Shown here: positions 53,174-62,438 of the stretch, piece after piece | How positions within the stretch are numbered: the stretch's first letter is position 1 | Layout of the letters: every line of letters begins with the position of its first letter | Source of the DNA: Balneolaceae bacterium | GTDB taxonomy: Bacteria; Bacteroidota; Rhodothermia; Balneolales; Balneolaceae | Reading direction: 5' to 3' | DNA: 64,000 nt | Assembly: GCA_006969905.1 (NCBI GenBank) | Contig: CP030887.1 | Span: forward strand, 2,090,001 to 2,154,000 | Notes under the pieces: generated by a model | What the model was told of the DNA's origin: nothing | Seen by the model: the letters and a program-made list of their open reading frames with translations, nothing else | Database searches by the model: none | Position numbers and translations under genes: made by a program

Positions 53174-53614
53174 TTAAAACCATCCGGCACCTAAATCTCT
53201 GAAAGGCCAGGGAATTCCGGCTAATATCAGCAGTAATCCAATTCCATAGAACACGGCTATTTTCTTGAATTTAGCTGTGTGATCTTCAAGTCTTTTTGCT
53301 GTTGAAAAACCAATAGTAATTAAGACAATTGCCAATAGCATGGTTACAAGATGTTCTATAGCATAGAACCGGAGCATAGTAATTTTCATAAAACCCTCTG
53401 TGAAAGCCACTTTTGGGCTGATGAAATAAAGCCATAGTCCAAGCACCAGCTGGATATGTGTGAAAATGAGGGTAAAAAGAAAGATTTTTCTGTCTCCTTC
53501 TTTAAACTCCTTTTTATTCACCCAACCTGAAACAGCTTTATAAATGGCGATGATTAAAAGGATTAAAACGACCCATCTTAAACCTGAATGAGCATGAACC
53601 AAACCACTGTACAT
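53174..53614 (-). CDS. Four-helix membrane protein with intramembrane histidines
   Basis: 146 residues, about four membrane helices (about 10-28, 43-65, 80-100, 115-138). Histidines fall at helix ends or inside: GLVHAHSGLRW, LIFTHIQLVLGLW and FYAIEHLVTMLLAI. Similar small Bacteroidota proteins are sometimes labelled cytochrome b-like; the histidine positions would allow heme binding, but no signature proves it. It follows the DUF1499 gene by two bases, as last gene of a four-gene operon. Confidence 0.75.
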   Translation of the reverse strand: MYSGLVHAHSGLRWVVLILLIIAIYKAVSGWVNKKEFKEGDRKIFLFTLIFTHIQLVLGLWLYFISPKVAFTEGFMKITMLRFYAIEHLVTMLLAIVLITIGFSTAKRLEDHTAKFKKIAVFYGIGLLLILAGIPWPFRDLGAGWF

Positions 53615-53616
53615 GA

Positions 53617-54057
53617 TTAATTATCTTTTAGAGTTTTATTTATGATTTTTAAAAGCTTTTTTACCCGGCGCTTGTTTACACCCAAATCAGAATAACCAAC
53701 GCGGCTTGCACTTCTTACATGGATGATAGAGTTTTTTTTATTGGCTTGTAACATAATGTTTACATCATCTTTCCAACCAAAAACCGGAATTTTAAACACA
53801 GCATGAAAACTTAAACTATCGATATTCTTTTCTGTAGAATAAGGTTTCATTTTACTTAGGGATTTACTGACAACTGAGAATAATGTATCTGCAGAGATAT
53901 TAAACTCCTCAGAAACCCTAATGCAGTTTGGCGAGTCAGGGCAAGGAGGCAGAGGATTATTGGAGTATGACATTCCTGTTTTAATATCTGTTGAGCTTGA
54001 TCCGCAAGCCGATAGAAAAATTAAGAGCATTGCGGTAAATACCGTTATCAATTTCAT
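53617..54057 (-). CDS. DUF1499 lipoprotein
   Basis: 146 residues with a signal and lipobox LSAC. The family blocks are PPCPDSPNCIRVSEE near the start and RSASRVGYSDLGVNKRRV near the end. DUF1499 proteins are small, exported and of unknown function. It lies 11 bases downstream of the LOG-type gene and two bases before the four-helix membrane protein. Confidence 0.88.
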   Translation of the reverse strand: MKLITVFTAMLLIFLSACGSSSTDIKTGMSYSNNPLPPCPDSPNCIRVSEEFNISADTLFSVVSKSLSKMKPYSTEKNIDSLSFHAVFKIPVFGWKDDVNIMLQANKKNSIIHVRSASRVGYSDLGVNKRRVKKLLKIINKTLKDN

Positions 54058-54068
54058 ACAAAGCTAAA

Positions 54069-54617
54069 CTAGAAATAGGTGTCCAGCAGTTCCAGGGTTT
54101 CGTTAGAATCCTTAGTTATTTGAAAGAGTGAGCGATTTGTTTCTTTAATAAAATCCAGCCCGATAGCCGTATCAAGAAATTGAGTGAGTCCATCAAAATA
54201 CTCTGATTGATTTACCAGGATGATAGGCTTTGAGTGAAACCCAAGCTGTTTCCATGTAAGTATCTCAAAAAATTCATCCAGCGTCCCAAACCCACCTGGA
54301 AGAATCACAAAAGCATCAGATAGTTTTTCCATTTTGGCCTTTCGGGAATGCATATCAGGGGTTTCGATAACTTGCGTAACCCCTGTATGAACAACCTCTG
54401 CTTTTTTTAGGGCAGTTGGTATAATTCCGATTACTTCCCCATTCTGCTCTAATACTGAATCTGCAATTACTCCCATTATCCCTACTTTACCACCACCATA
54501 AACCAATCCCCAATTTCTTTTTGCAATTTCATCACCTACTTGTTTTGCAAGACTAATAATTCCTGTGCTTTCAGGAAGTCGTGATCCGCAGTAAACACAT
54601 ATCCGGGTTTTCGTCAT
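54069..54617 (-). CDS. LOG-family phosphoribohydrolase (cytokinin-activating type)
   Basis: 182 residues of a Rossmann-like fold with the family motif PGGFGTLDEFFE, preceded by VYGGGKVGIMG and MHSRKAKM. LOG enzymes release free base from cytokinin or purine nucleoside monophosphates; bacterial members act as nucleotide 5'-monophosphate nucleosidases. The start overlaps the cysteine desulfurase stop (54614-54617). Confidence 0.9.
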   Translation of the reverse strand: MTKTRICVYCGSRLPESTGIISLAKQVGDEIAKRNWGLVYGGGKVGIMGVIADSVLEQNGEVIGIIPTALKKAEVVHTGVTQVIETPDMHSRKAKMEKLSDAFVILPGGFGTLDEFFEILTWKQLGFHSKPIILVNQSEYFDGLTQFLDTAIGLDFIKETNRSLFQITKDSNETLELLDTYF

Positions 54618-55774
54618 GCCAGAGCAAACATCCTGTTTAAAACAGATTCCAGTTTTTCAACAAAGAATAATACATCATGCTTAGTACTGGGGCGGCCAAA
54701 ACTAACCCGTATACTCGATTTAGCAAGGCCTTCTTCCATACCAATGCCGGAAAGTACATGTGAAGGCTCTACTGCCCCTGAAGTACATGCCGAACCATTT
54801 GAAACACAAATCCCTTCGATATCCAGGTTCAACAAAAGCATTTCTCCGTCAATCACTTTTCCTGATTTGTCTTCAAACGATAGGTTCAGGATATGAGGCA
54901 CTCCGGTATCTTCACTTCCATTTATGGTAAAATCAAGCGGTAAAGACTCTTTCATTTTTTCGAGAAGAAGGCTTCTGAGTTCTTTATAGTGGTTCATGTC
55001 TTCCTGCATTCTCGAAACACTGATTTCCAGGGCTTTTGCCAAACCTACTATTCCCGGAACATTTAAGGTGCCGCCTCTGCGTCTCATTTCCTGGGAACCA
55101 CCCGTCAACCATGGAATCCATGGAGCTCCATTCCGGAGGTACATGATCCCAATTCCTTTGGGGCCGTAAATTTTATGGGCACTTGCACTTAGTAAGTCGA
55201 TTCCAAGCTCTTTAACATTAATCGGAATTTTGCCAAATCCCTGAACGGCATCTGTATGAAAAGGAATATTGTTTTCTTTGCAAGCTTCAGCTATTTGGGC
55301 AATATGGTTAATATTTCCAATTTCATTATTAACCTGCATAATGCTGACTAAAGCTGTTTTATCTGAGATAAGCTCTGCAACAGCTTCTTTCGTAATAGTT
55401 CCACATTCAATAGGTTTTGCAAAAAGATTTATGTATCCATGCATTTTAGACATCTGGACCGGGTGCAGTACAGCATGATGTTCCAGTTCTGAAGTAACGA
55501 TCTCATTCTTTTCACCTGAAACGGCTAAAACACCTTTTATGGCCGCATTGTTGCTTTCTGTTCCGCCACTGGTAAAAACTATTTCTGAAGGTTCTGCACC
55601 TATAGCTGATGCTATATATTCTCGGGAGTCTTCAACAACTACTTTTGATTTTTGCCCCAGATGGTGAACTGAATTGGCATTGCCATAATTTTCTTTCAGG
55701 TAAGGCAACATTGCATCCAGCACCTCAGGGTCAATGGGGGTAGTAGCTGCATAATCAAAATAAACAGTTTGCAT
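54614..55774 (-). CDS. Cysteine desulfurase (IscS/NifS type)
   Basis: 386 residues of fold-type I PLP enzyme. It opens VYFDYAATTPIDP; the PLP-binding lysine is Lys201 (SASAHKIYGPKG), a conserved His pair lies in SELEHHAVLHP, and the sulfur-accepting Cys330 is in CVSNGSACTSG. It takes sulfur from cysteine for Fe-S clusters or tRNA thiolation. There is no IscU, IscA or MnmA gene next to it. First gene of the operon ending with the four-helix protein. Confidence 0.94.
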   Translation of the reverse strand: MQTVYFDYAATTPIDPEVLDAMLPYLKENYGNANSVHHLGQKSKVVVEDSREYIASAIGAEPSEIVFTSGGTESNNAAIKGVLAVSGEKNEIVTSELEHHAVLHPVQMSKMHGYINLFAKPIECGTITKEAVAELISDKTALVSIMQVNNEIGNINHIAQIAEACKENNIPFHTDAVQGFGKIPINVKELGIDLLSASAHKIYGPKGIGIMYLRNGAPWIPWLTGGSQEMRRRGGTLNVPGIVGLAKALEISVSRMQEDMNHYKELRSLLLEKMKESLPLDFTINGSEDTGVPHILNLSFEDKSGKVIDGEMLLLNLDIEGICVSNGSACTSGAVEPSHVLSGIGMEEGLAKSSIRVSFGRPSTKHDVLFFVEKLESVLNRMFALA

Positions 55775-55831
55775 ACTGGGATTTTTAAAATTCGCCCGAA
55801 AATATTCAAATTATGAACGAATATCAGGTAT

Positions 55832-55869
55832 AAAAAAGCCCCGCACATAATTATGTGCGGGGCTTTTTT
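55832..55869. terminator. Perfect bidirectional terminator
   Basis: A perfect 38-base palindrome: GCCCCGCACATAA and its complement flanked by A6 and T6. It ends the T9SS-protein gene on the minus strand and stands before the cysteine desulfurase operon; it would work on either strand. Confidence 0.92.
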
Positions 55870-55872
55870 GAT

Positions 55873-58800
55873 CTACTTAATAAGCATCAGTTTTCGGGTT
55901 TGTACTACATCGCCAGCTTTTAGCTGGTAGATGTACATTCCGCTTGCCATACTGGATGCATCCCATTGCAGGGTATGTGCACCTGCCGGAAATACTTCAT
56001 TTGCGAGAGTGGTCACTTTTTGCCCCAACATATTATAAATAGTCAGGGTGACTGAAGTGGATTTATTCAACTCAAACGGAATATTGGTAGAAGGGTTGAA
56101 TGGGTTTGGGTAGTTTTGTTTAAGGGCGATATGTTCAGGCAACTCAGATTGTACTTCATTTGAAGTAACAATATCCTGGCTTATAACAGTACCCGTTTCT
56201 GCATCAATAACAAAGCGAGCATACTCCATCGAAGCAATGTCAGTTTCTATACCAACGGTGTGCCTGCGATAGTTTACGGCCCAAGCAATTGTACTGGAAC
56301 TCACGGCATCAGGATATTCCCAAAACAGGTTAGCCAGGATGACATCAAGTTCGAGTGAAACAAGTTCAAACCCGGGATGCGGGTCATTCCTGAAACCTTC
56401 TCCGCCATTTGTTTCTGCTATCTTCATTACAGAATCGCTGTCAATTACCAACTCGGCATTTATAGCTATCATGTCTCCGAATGTAGTATTATCGGGCAGG
56501 AAGTTATTTGGAAAGTCATTGACAAAGGGTTCTTCATTTCCATCCACCAGAATAGAAACGCTTTGCTCTGTAGTGGTAGAATAGAAGTTGTAATCGAATC
56601 CAAAGAATTCGCCATTTATTCCGCTTTCTTCGTCCACCATTTTTTGTTTTAGCTTTTGATCATCACCGAACTCCGGATTAGAATAGAGTACAGAATAACC
56701 CAGGATAGCATATAGTTCATTGGTGCTTTCCATACTCTTTGCGTAATTCAGTGCAGCGTCAAGTCCTTCTAAAGCCGTAATCGGTTCAGGTTTGAATATT
56801 TCTGAATCCAGAAAACTTCCATCAGACATATCTATATAGGCAGCAAAATCTTCATAAATGTGATTTTGGGTTTGCTGGTTAAAATATTCAATGGAGTATT
56901 CTACAATCCAGAGGTTTGTTTCTTCTGAAACGCCTTCAGGTGCTTCGAAGAATGCATTTGCACCTACAATAGAAACTTCAATTCTATCAATCGGATAATC
57001 ACGGGCTAAGAATGCGGCTCCTCCATTCATGTTAGCTACGTTTGCTGCTGAATCAGAGTCAACAAAAGTCTCCGGGAGTATATTTAAGTCATTGAGGGAA
57101 ACATCCTCAGGAAATTCAAATCCTTCTTCTGCCTCTTCCTGGCTGAGCTCCCATTTACCTAAAATTCCGAATTGCCCTACAGGTATTATGACAACTTGTT
57201 GCAGGCTGGCTGAAAAGAAGGTATAGTTCCATTGCTCACTTCGGCCATCCGGAAGCGGCAAAAAAGGAGGCTCAAATGTAAGCTTGGGTTTATCTTCATG
57301 ATCGTCTTCATAATCATATTTATCGAAGTGATCATACTCTGTGTCAATGGCGATTAACTCGTAGGTAGCGCTAAGCTCTTCTGCCGCTGCTTTGGCAATA
57401 TCCAAAGCTACCCTGGCAGTGATAGGATTGAATTCTATAAATTCGAGATCTATATTCGTTAAATCTCCTCCTGAAACGGTAATCGGATCAGGGATTCCGT
57501 CTCCATCAGAGTCATATATAGCAAGTTCAGAAGGTTCTTCTCTGAAGCTGTTTTCAAAAAGGTTAATACCGAAAATAAAGTATTCACCATCACGAATTCC
57601 CTCCATTACATAATCCCCGTTTTGCGGGTTAACTACGCCTGCTCCACCTAGCGCAAAATCAGGACCTCCATCATCATCTCCGCCTCCATTACCATCCCCG
57701 TTGTCACAACAATCATCATCAAAACTAAAATCTTCAGGGTCTTGTTCAAACGGATTGGAAGTAAACAGAAGAACAACAGTACCATTTAACGAAGATTCAG
57801 CAATTTTAGCAACGGGTTCGGGTTCTGATACTGTTCCCCAGACTACATGATCACCATCTGTAGCACTGGTTGTATAATTTATTACGTGAGGTGCTGCAAG
57901 CTTTCCACCGGTAGCACTTTTTGCATCCCCTATAATCCACGTAAAATCTGTATCTGTGGTATGAACTGCACTAATTGTAAGTTCAGTTTTCAGATCATTG
58001 AGTTCAACAGAAACAATCTCAATCGAATCAGGTGGAAAAACATTTATATCAAAATCAGGGCCTGGATTACCTTCTTCTTCATCCCCAAAAAGGATAGGGG
58101 CATCGAAGGTGAAGGTAATATCCGAAGATAAAGCAACACCAGTTGCACCCTCTACAGGAGAGCTGTCTATTACGTTGAAGGGTGGCCCGTCAGCGAGGGT
58201 GCTTCCTTCTTTATAAAGCACTGTTCCGTCAGAAACATCAATGAAAATAGTGAGGTAATCATAGTTGAATTCTCCCTCCATGAAATCAAAACCACCACGC
58301 TGATATTTTACCTTCCAAAAAACAGGAGCTGTTGGAGTAGCATCGGGGGGATACATCCAATATTCATGTAATGCCTGAAGTTCAACTTCCCAGAAATCGG
58401 GCTGGGAATCAGGATTTCTAAAATCAAAACCGCCTTCCATCTCAGCAATGGTCATTGCGGAATCACTATCTATATATGTTTCAGGAAAGGTATTGATTGT
58501 ACTGAAGTCAACGGGTATTTCAGCATCTTCCTCACTTACATATTCATCAATTTGAGGGCCAAATGGGGAGACATAGACTACTAAAGCGGAGTCTTTTACA
58601 GAGTCATAATAAAATAATTGCCAAATGATATTATCTCCATTGGGTTCCATCATAAATGGAGGACCAGGTTCATCCTCCTGTATAACAGAACCGGTTTTCA
58701 TCTTTAGACTTATTCCCTCATTAGTAAACTCGGGTTGATAATTTGAATAAGCATAAAAAGTACCTCCGCCCACCAAAGTTGGATTATTATCCAAACCTGA

Positions 58801-59658
58801 GACAAAAGTACCGGCTCTGTTAATAGCCTCAGAAAAAGGAAAGGGATCAAATCGCAATAAATCTAAATCAATGCCGGTCAGCGTATCTTCGCTAAAATTA
58901 GCTGCATTTACGTCCAGTTCATCAGCTAAATAATCACCATTAAGATCATAAATATATACTTCGGGGAAAAAGCCCTCGTCATCCATATCTTCCTGGAAAA
59001 TGTTGATAGCGAAAGGATAGTAGATATTTTCCCTGATTCCCGAGATCGTATACTCCCCTGTAACCGGGTCTACAACGGAAGCATAAACAGGAATGATTTC
59101 ATCTTCATCTGATTCTTCTTCCGATCCATTATCCTCTTCATTATCACCAAAATCTAAACTAAGGTTGAGCGACTCATAGGAAAGAATGGCAATAGTTCCT
59201 TTAAAGCCCTCCTGAAGAATGGTTTTTGTTTGTGCTTCGTCATTTTTATGTAACTGGCCTTTTACCGTATAAGGACCGGGATTTTGATAGGTAGTAAACT
59301 GAAAAACATAAGGCGCTTCCAAAGGCTCACCATTAGCACCTTCAACCCTGGCAAGTATTGCGACAAAATCAGTGCTGTCGGCAAGCTCAATAGGAATAAC
59401 CAGCCGTGTGTCATTGTCTTTAAGTTCGCCGCCAAAAATTGAGACTGAGTCTTCGGGCAAAATAATTAGCTCAATACCACTCGAGTCAGGATACATTGAA
59501 TTAAACTTTACAGGAACATTGAATACAACTTCAATAGAATCCTGATCCACCGCACTTTCACCAGCCATTGGGCTGGTTGAAACTACCTGTACTGTTTGGG
59601 CAACAGATACCATACATAACGAACTCACCAAGAAGGTGAACAGTAGCCTTTTAAACAT
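55873..59658 (-). CDS. Large modular T9SS-secreted protein with repeated Ig-like and DSDS modules
   Basis: 1,261 residues. Signal peptide (about 1-21). SbsA-type Ig domain (23-125) plus carboxypeptidase-regulatory-like domain (130-270), then module B1 (about 280-485), a second Ig plus regulatory-like pair (495-745), modules B2 (750-955) and B3 (960-1165), and a T9SS sorting domain (about 1175-1261; QNYPNPFNPSTNIPFEL, MYIYQLKAGD). Each B module contains a DSDS motif (397, 867, 1073). An acidic Asp/Gly-rich loop with a Cys pair (647-667) and a calcium-type DSDGDGIPD (716-724) are notable. Surface-attached or released; function unknown. The start has a strong AAAGGAG (59664-59670). Confidence 0.9.
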   Translation of the reverse strand: MFKRLLFTFLVSSLCMVSVAQTVQVVSTSPMAGESAVDQDSIEVVFNVPVKFNSMYPDSSGIELIILPEDSVSIFGGELKDNDTRLVIPIELADSTDFVAILARVEGANGEPLEAPYVFQFTTYQNPGPYTVKGQLHKNDEAQTKTILQEGFKGTIAILSYESLNLSLDFGDNEEDNGSEEESDEDEIIPVYASVVDPVTGEYTISGIRENIYYPFAINIFQEDMDDEGFFPEVYIYDLNGDYLADELDVNAANFSEDTLTGIDLDLLRFDPFPFSEAINRAGTFVSGLDNNPTLVGGGTFYAYSNYQPEFTNEGISLKMKTGSVIQEDEPGPPFMMEPNGDNIIWQLFYYDSVKDSALVVYVSPFGPQIDEYVSEEDAEIPVDFSTINTFPETYIDSDSAMTIAEMEGGFDFRNPDSQPDFWEVELQALHEYWMYPPDATPTAPVFWKVKYQRGGFDFMEGEFNYDYLTIFIDVSDGTVLYKEGSTLADGPPFNVIDSSPVEGATGVALSSDITFTFDAPILFGDEEEGNPGPDFDINVFPPDSIEIVSVELNDLKTELTISAVHTTDTDFTWIIGDAKSATGGKLAAPHVINYTTSATDGDHVVWGTVSEPEPVAKIAESSLNGTVVLLFTSNPFEQDPEDFSFDDDCCDNGDGNGGGDDDGGPDFALGGAGVVNPQNGDYVMEGIRDGEYFIFGINLFENSFREEPSELAIYDSDGDGIPDPITVSGGDLTNIDLEFIEFNPITARVALDIAKAAAEELSATYELIAIDTEYDHFDKYDYEDDHEDKPKLTFEPPFLPLPDGRSEQWNYTFFSASLQQVVIIPVGQFGILGKWELSQEEAEEGFEFPEDVSLNDLNILPETFVDSDSAANVANMNGGAAFLARDYPIDRIEVSIVGANAFFEAPEGVSEETNLWIVEYSIEYFNQQTQNHIYEDFAAYIDMSDGSFLDSEIFKPEPITALEGLDAALNYAKSMESTNELYAILGYSVLYSNPEFGDDQKLKQKMVDEESGINGEFFGFDYNFYSTTTEQSVSILVDGNEEPFVNDFPNNFLPDNTTFGDMIAINAELVIDSDSVMKIAETNGGEGFRNDPHPGFELVSLELDVILANLFWEYPDAVSSSTIAWAVNYRRHTVGIETDIASMEYARFVIDAETGTVISQDIVTSNEVQSELPEHIALKQNYPNPFNPSTNIPFELNKSTSVTLTIYNMLGQKVTTLANEVFPAGAHTLQWDASSMASGMYIYQLKAGDVVQTRKLMLIK

Positions 59659-59878
59659 GATAACTCCTTTATTTTTTACAGATGGGACAAGTAAAAAGAA
59701 AACTCCATAAATCCTTCATATTGTACCATTATCATAATATGTAATTGTTTATACCATTAAAGTCCAATAGGAAATTCTAATAAGATAAGACCATCTCAGA
59801 GACAACTCCTTACAGCTTTTTTGCTATTCATTTATAGTCAACAAGATGGGCATTATTATTTATTGAAAATAAGATGTT

Positions 59879-61033
59879 ATGAGAACGAAGAGAGTTTATA
59901 AAACATGTTTGATGCTCATTATTTTAACCATAGGCATTAACTACACGAGCTACTCCCAAGTCGGTATAACAGGTGTCCCTTTTCTTGAGATCAATAATGA
60001 TGCCCGAAGTATGGGCATGGCAGGGGCAAATATGGCTCAAAAAGGAATTAAGAATGGCATTCATTTAAATCCGGCTTCAATGGGAATGAAGAATCAAATT
60101 GAGATTTCCTCGCCAATAGATATTTCAGGTTCAAAGATATTCTTTAGTACAGAATGGCTTCCGGATTTTAATACAGATATAAGACTATATACCCCGCAGG
60201 TAATAGTGGGTTTAGATAAGTTCACAATAGGTTACCAGCACACTTATATTGATCTGGGGCAACAATTCTCAAACCTTGGAGAACCTATTAATTTTAAGAG
60301 TTATGAATTTGCTCACACATTGGCAGTTTCCTACCCACTTAACGAATATTTCTCTATTGGAGCAGGGTTAAGTTACTTCAAAAGTTCTCTGGCTACAGGT
60401 ATGGTAATTAATGCTGATACAATAAGAGATGCCAAAGGGCTTACCCTGGATTTGGGTTTCCTGGGGCACTACAGGTATGAGACTTATTGGCTAATTACAC
60501 GACCTTCTTTTGGACTATCTTTAACTGATATAGGTCAGCCAATAGCTTATACTAAAAATGCATCAGAAGAATCAAAAGACCCACTACCTACTTTGATGAG
60601 AGCCGGCCTGGGACTGGAAATTGACCTTAACAGGGAACTGGCTGGACTAACCATATTAAGTTTCAATATTTTTGGTTCTTTGGAAAAAATAATGGCCAGG
60701 AGAGAGAGTGATCGGGAACCTTATGGACCGCTGAAAGCGATTTTTAGTTCTTGGGGGCCTTATGAAAGGCCTGATAATGAAGTAGTGATTTCCTTGTGGG
60801 ACCAAATGAGAAGGCAGATAGGAGGGGAATTAGTTTTATTTGAAATATTAAGCTTCAGAAGAGGGTTATATTACGAACATCCTCAAAATGGAGATCGGCA
60901 ATATACAACTACGGGTATTGGGATAAAGTATAAGTCTTTCTCTTTTGATTATACAAAACTGGATACTAAAGAAAGAAATCATTCTATGACGGGAACAGAA
61001 TTTTACCAGTTTACTGTACACCTTCCACTTTAA
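59879..61033 (+). CDS. PorV/PorQ-like outer-membrane protein
   Basis: 384 residues with a signal peptide (cleavage near YTSYSQ). The conserved start of the family is present: VGITGVPFLEINNDARSMGM followed by AGANMA and HLNPASMG; amphipathic barrel strands fill the rest. In T9SS, PorV and related FadL-like barrels collect substrates after outer-membrane passage. It is divergent from the large T9SS substrate gene, 220 bases away, so a link is plausible but not proven. Could also be a general PorV/PorQ-family barrel with no T9SS role. Confidence 0.82.
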   Translation: MRTKRVYKTCLMLIILTIGINYTSYSQVGITGVPFLEINNDARSMGMAGANMAQKGIKNGIHLNPASMGMKNQIEISSPIDISGSKIFFSTEWLPDFNTDIRLYTPQVIVGLDKFTIGYQHTYIDLGQQFSNLGEPINFKSYEFAHTLAVSYPLNEYFSIGAGLSYFKSSLATGMVINADTIRDAKGLTLDLGFLGHYRYETYWLITRPSFGLSLTDIGQPIAYTKNASEESKDPLPTLMRAGLGLEIDLNRELAGLTILSFNIFGSLEKIMARRESDREPYGPLKAIFSSWGPYERPDNEVVISLWDQMRRQIGGELVLFEILSFRRGLYYEHPQNGDRQYTTTGIGIKYKSFSFDYTKLDTKERNHSMTGTEFYQFTVHLPL

Positions 61034-61189
61034 ACTTTTAAGTGAGATTAAAATGCTTAAAAGTTTACAACAAATTCATAATCAGTTCTTAGTATTAGGA
61101 CTAAATCAATTGGTGGCAGAATGGTATATTAAACCATCATCAATTTTGAATTAAAAACTTTGTTTTTTAAGGAATAAAAGAATTTATCC

Positions 61190-62383
61190 ATGGCAAAACT
61201 CACACTCACAGACATCGAACTAAAAGGAAAAAAAGTACTTATGCGCGTTGATTTTAACGTGCCTTTAAAAGAGGGAGTAATCACTGACGATAACCGTATT
61301 GTTCAGGCTCTTCCTTCCATCAACTATGTAATTGAAAATGGTGGTTTATTGATCCTGACCAGCCATTTGGGAAGGCCGGGTGGGGAACCTAATCCCGAGT
61401 TTTCTTTGAAGCCTGTTGCTGATTATCTGGCACAAAAGGTGGAAACAAAAGTTTATTTTGCAAATGATTGTATTGGAGATGAAGCTAAGCAAGTTATTGA
61501 TCAGGCAGATTTTGGTGAAATTGTAGTTTTGGAGAATGTCAGGTTCTACAAAGAAGAAACAAAAAACGATGAGGATTTTTCAAAGGCATTAGCTTCTCAT
61601 GCTGATGTTTTTATCAATGATGCTTTTGGCAGCAGCCACCGTGCACATGCCTCAGTTGCCGGAGTAACCAGGTATTTACAGCCTGCCGCTTCCGGGTTTT
61701 TACTTGAGAAGGAAATAAAGTATTTGAGTGAAAGCGTAAACAATCCTGAGAAGCCTTTTGTAGCCATTTTGGGCGGGGCAAAGGTTTCTGATAAAATCGG
61801 TGTTATCGAAAACCTGTTGGATAAAGTCGATTCGATAATTATTGGCGGTGGAATGACCTACACCTTCTATAAAGCGAAAGGGTTACCTATTGGTAGTTCG
61901 TTATTAGAAGATGATAAAGTGGATTTGGCAAAGTCTTTACTCGAGAAAGCAGAGCAGGCAGGAGTAAAAATTATGTTGCCTGTTGATTCGGTAGTAGCAA
62001 CCAAATTTGATAACGAAGCTGAAAACAAGGTAGTGGACGAAGATGGGATAGAAGATGGCTGGATGGCACTGGATATAGGGCCGCAATCAGCCATTGCCTT
62101 TGGTAATGTAATTAAAAGCGCGAAAACAGTTCTTTGGAATGGGCCTATGGGCGTTTTTGAAATGAGTAATTTTGCTGAAGGTACGTTCGCTGTTGCTGAA
62201 GCCCTTGCTGAAGCTACTAAGTTTGGTGCAACTACCATTATTGGCGGTGGAGATTCTGCCTCAGCGATTAAGAAATCCGGGTTAAGCGATCAGGTTTCCC
62301 ACGTTTCAACCGGTGGGGGGGCAAGCCTCGAATATTTGGAAGGTAAAGACCTGCCCGGTGTAAGTTCTTTAACGGATAGATAA
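61190..62383 (+). CDS. pgk: Phosphoglycerate kinase
   Basis: 397 residues, standard Pgk length. N-domain blocks: [24 protein letters not shown] and [15 protein letters not shown]; hinge and nucleotide blocks: [22 protein letters not shown] and GGGDSASAI. It makes ATP and 3-phosphoglycerate in glycolysis, or runs backwards in gluconeogenesis. Single gene, followed by a terminator. Confidence 0.97.
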   Translation: MAKLTLTDIELKGKKVLMRVDFNVPLKEGVITDDNRIVQALPSINYVIENGGLLILTSHLGRPGGEPNPEFSLKPVADYLAQKVETKVYFANDCIGDEAKQVIDQADFGEIVVLENVRFYKEETKNDEDFSKALASHADVFINDAFGSSHRAHASVAGVTRYLQPAASGFLLEKEIKYLSESVNNPEKPFVAILGGAKVSDKIGVIENLLDKVDSIIIGGGMTYTFYKAKGLPIGSSLLEDDKVDLAKSLLEKAEQAGVKIMLPVDSVVATKFDNEAENKVVDEDGIEDGWMALDIGPQSAIAFGNVIKSAKTVLWNGPMGVFEMSNFAEGTFAVAEALAEATKFGATTIIGGGDSASAIKKSGLSDQVSHVSTGGGASLEYLEGKDLPGVSSLTDR

Positions 62384-62392
62384 GCAGGACAT

Positions 62393-62427
62393 AAAGAAAA
62401 GCTGGTTTTATAAAACCAGCTTCTTTG
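62393..62427. terminator. Bidirectional terminator between pgk and the nuclease gene
   Basis: A perfect 24-base palindrome (62399-62422, arms AAGCTGGTTTTA) with A-rich left and T-rich right flank, in the space of a convergent gene pair. Confidence 0.85.
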
Positions 62428-62438
62428 TGCAGTATTTA

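Noticed and set aside
57640-57730. CRISPR-like or microsatellite repeat in the T9SS gene
   Set aside because: It is just GAT/GGT-type codons for the acidic Asp/Gly-rich loop of the protein.
61034-61189. Small RNA or promoter motif before pgk
   Set aside because: AT-rich spacer with several TTTG words, but no pair with convincing spacing and no stable hairpin.
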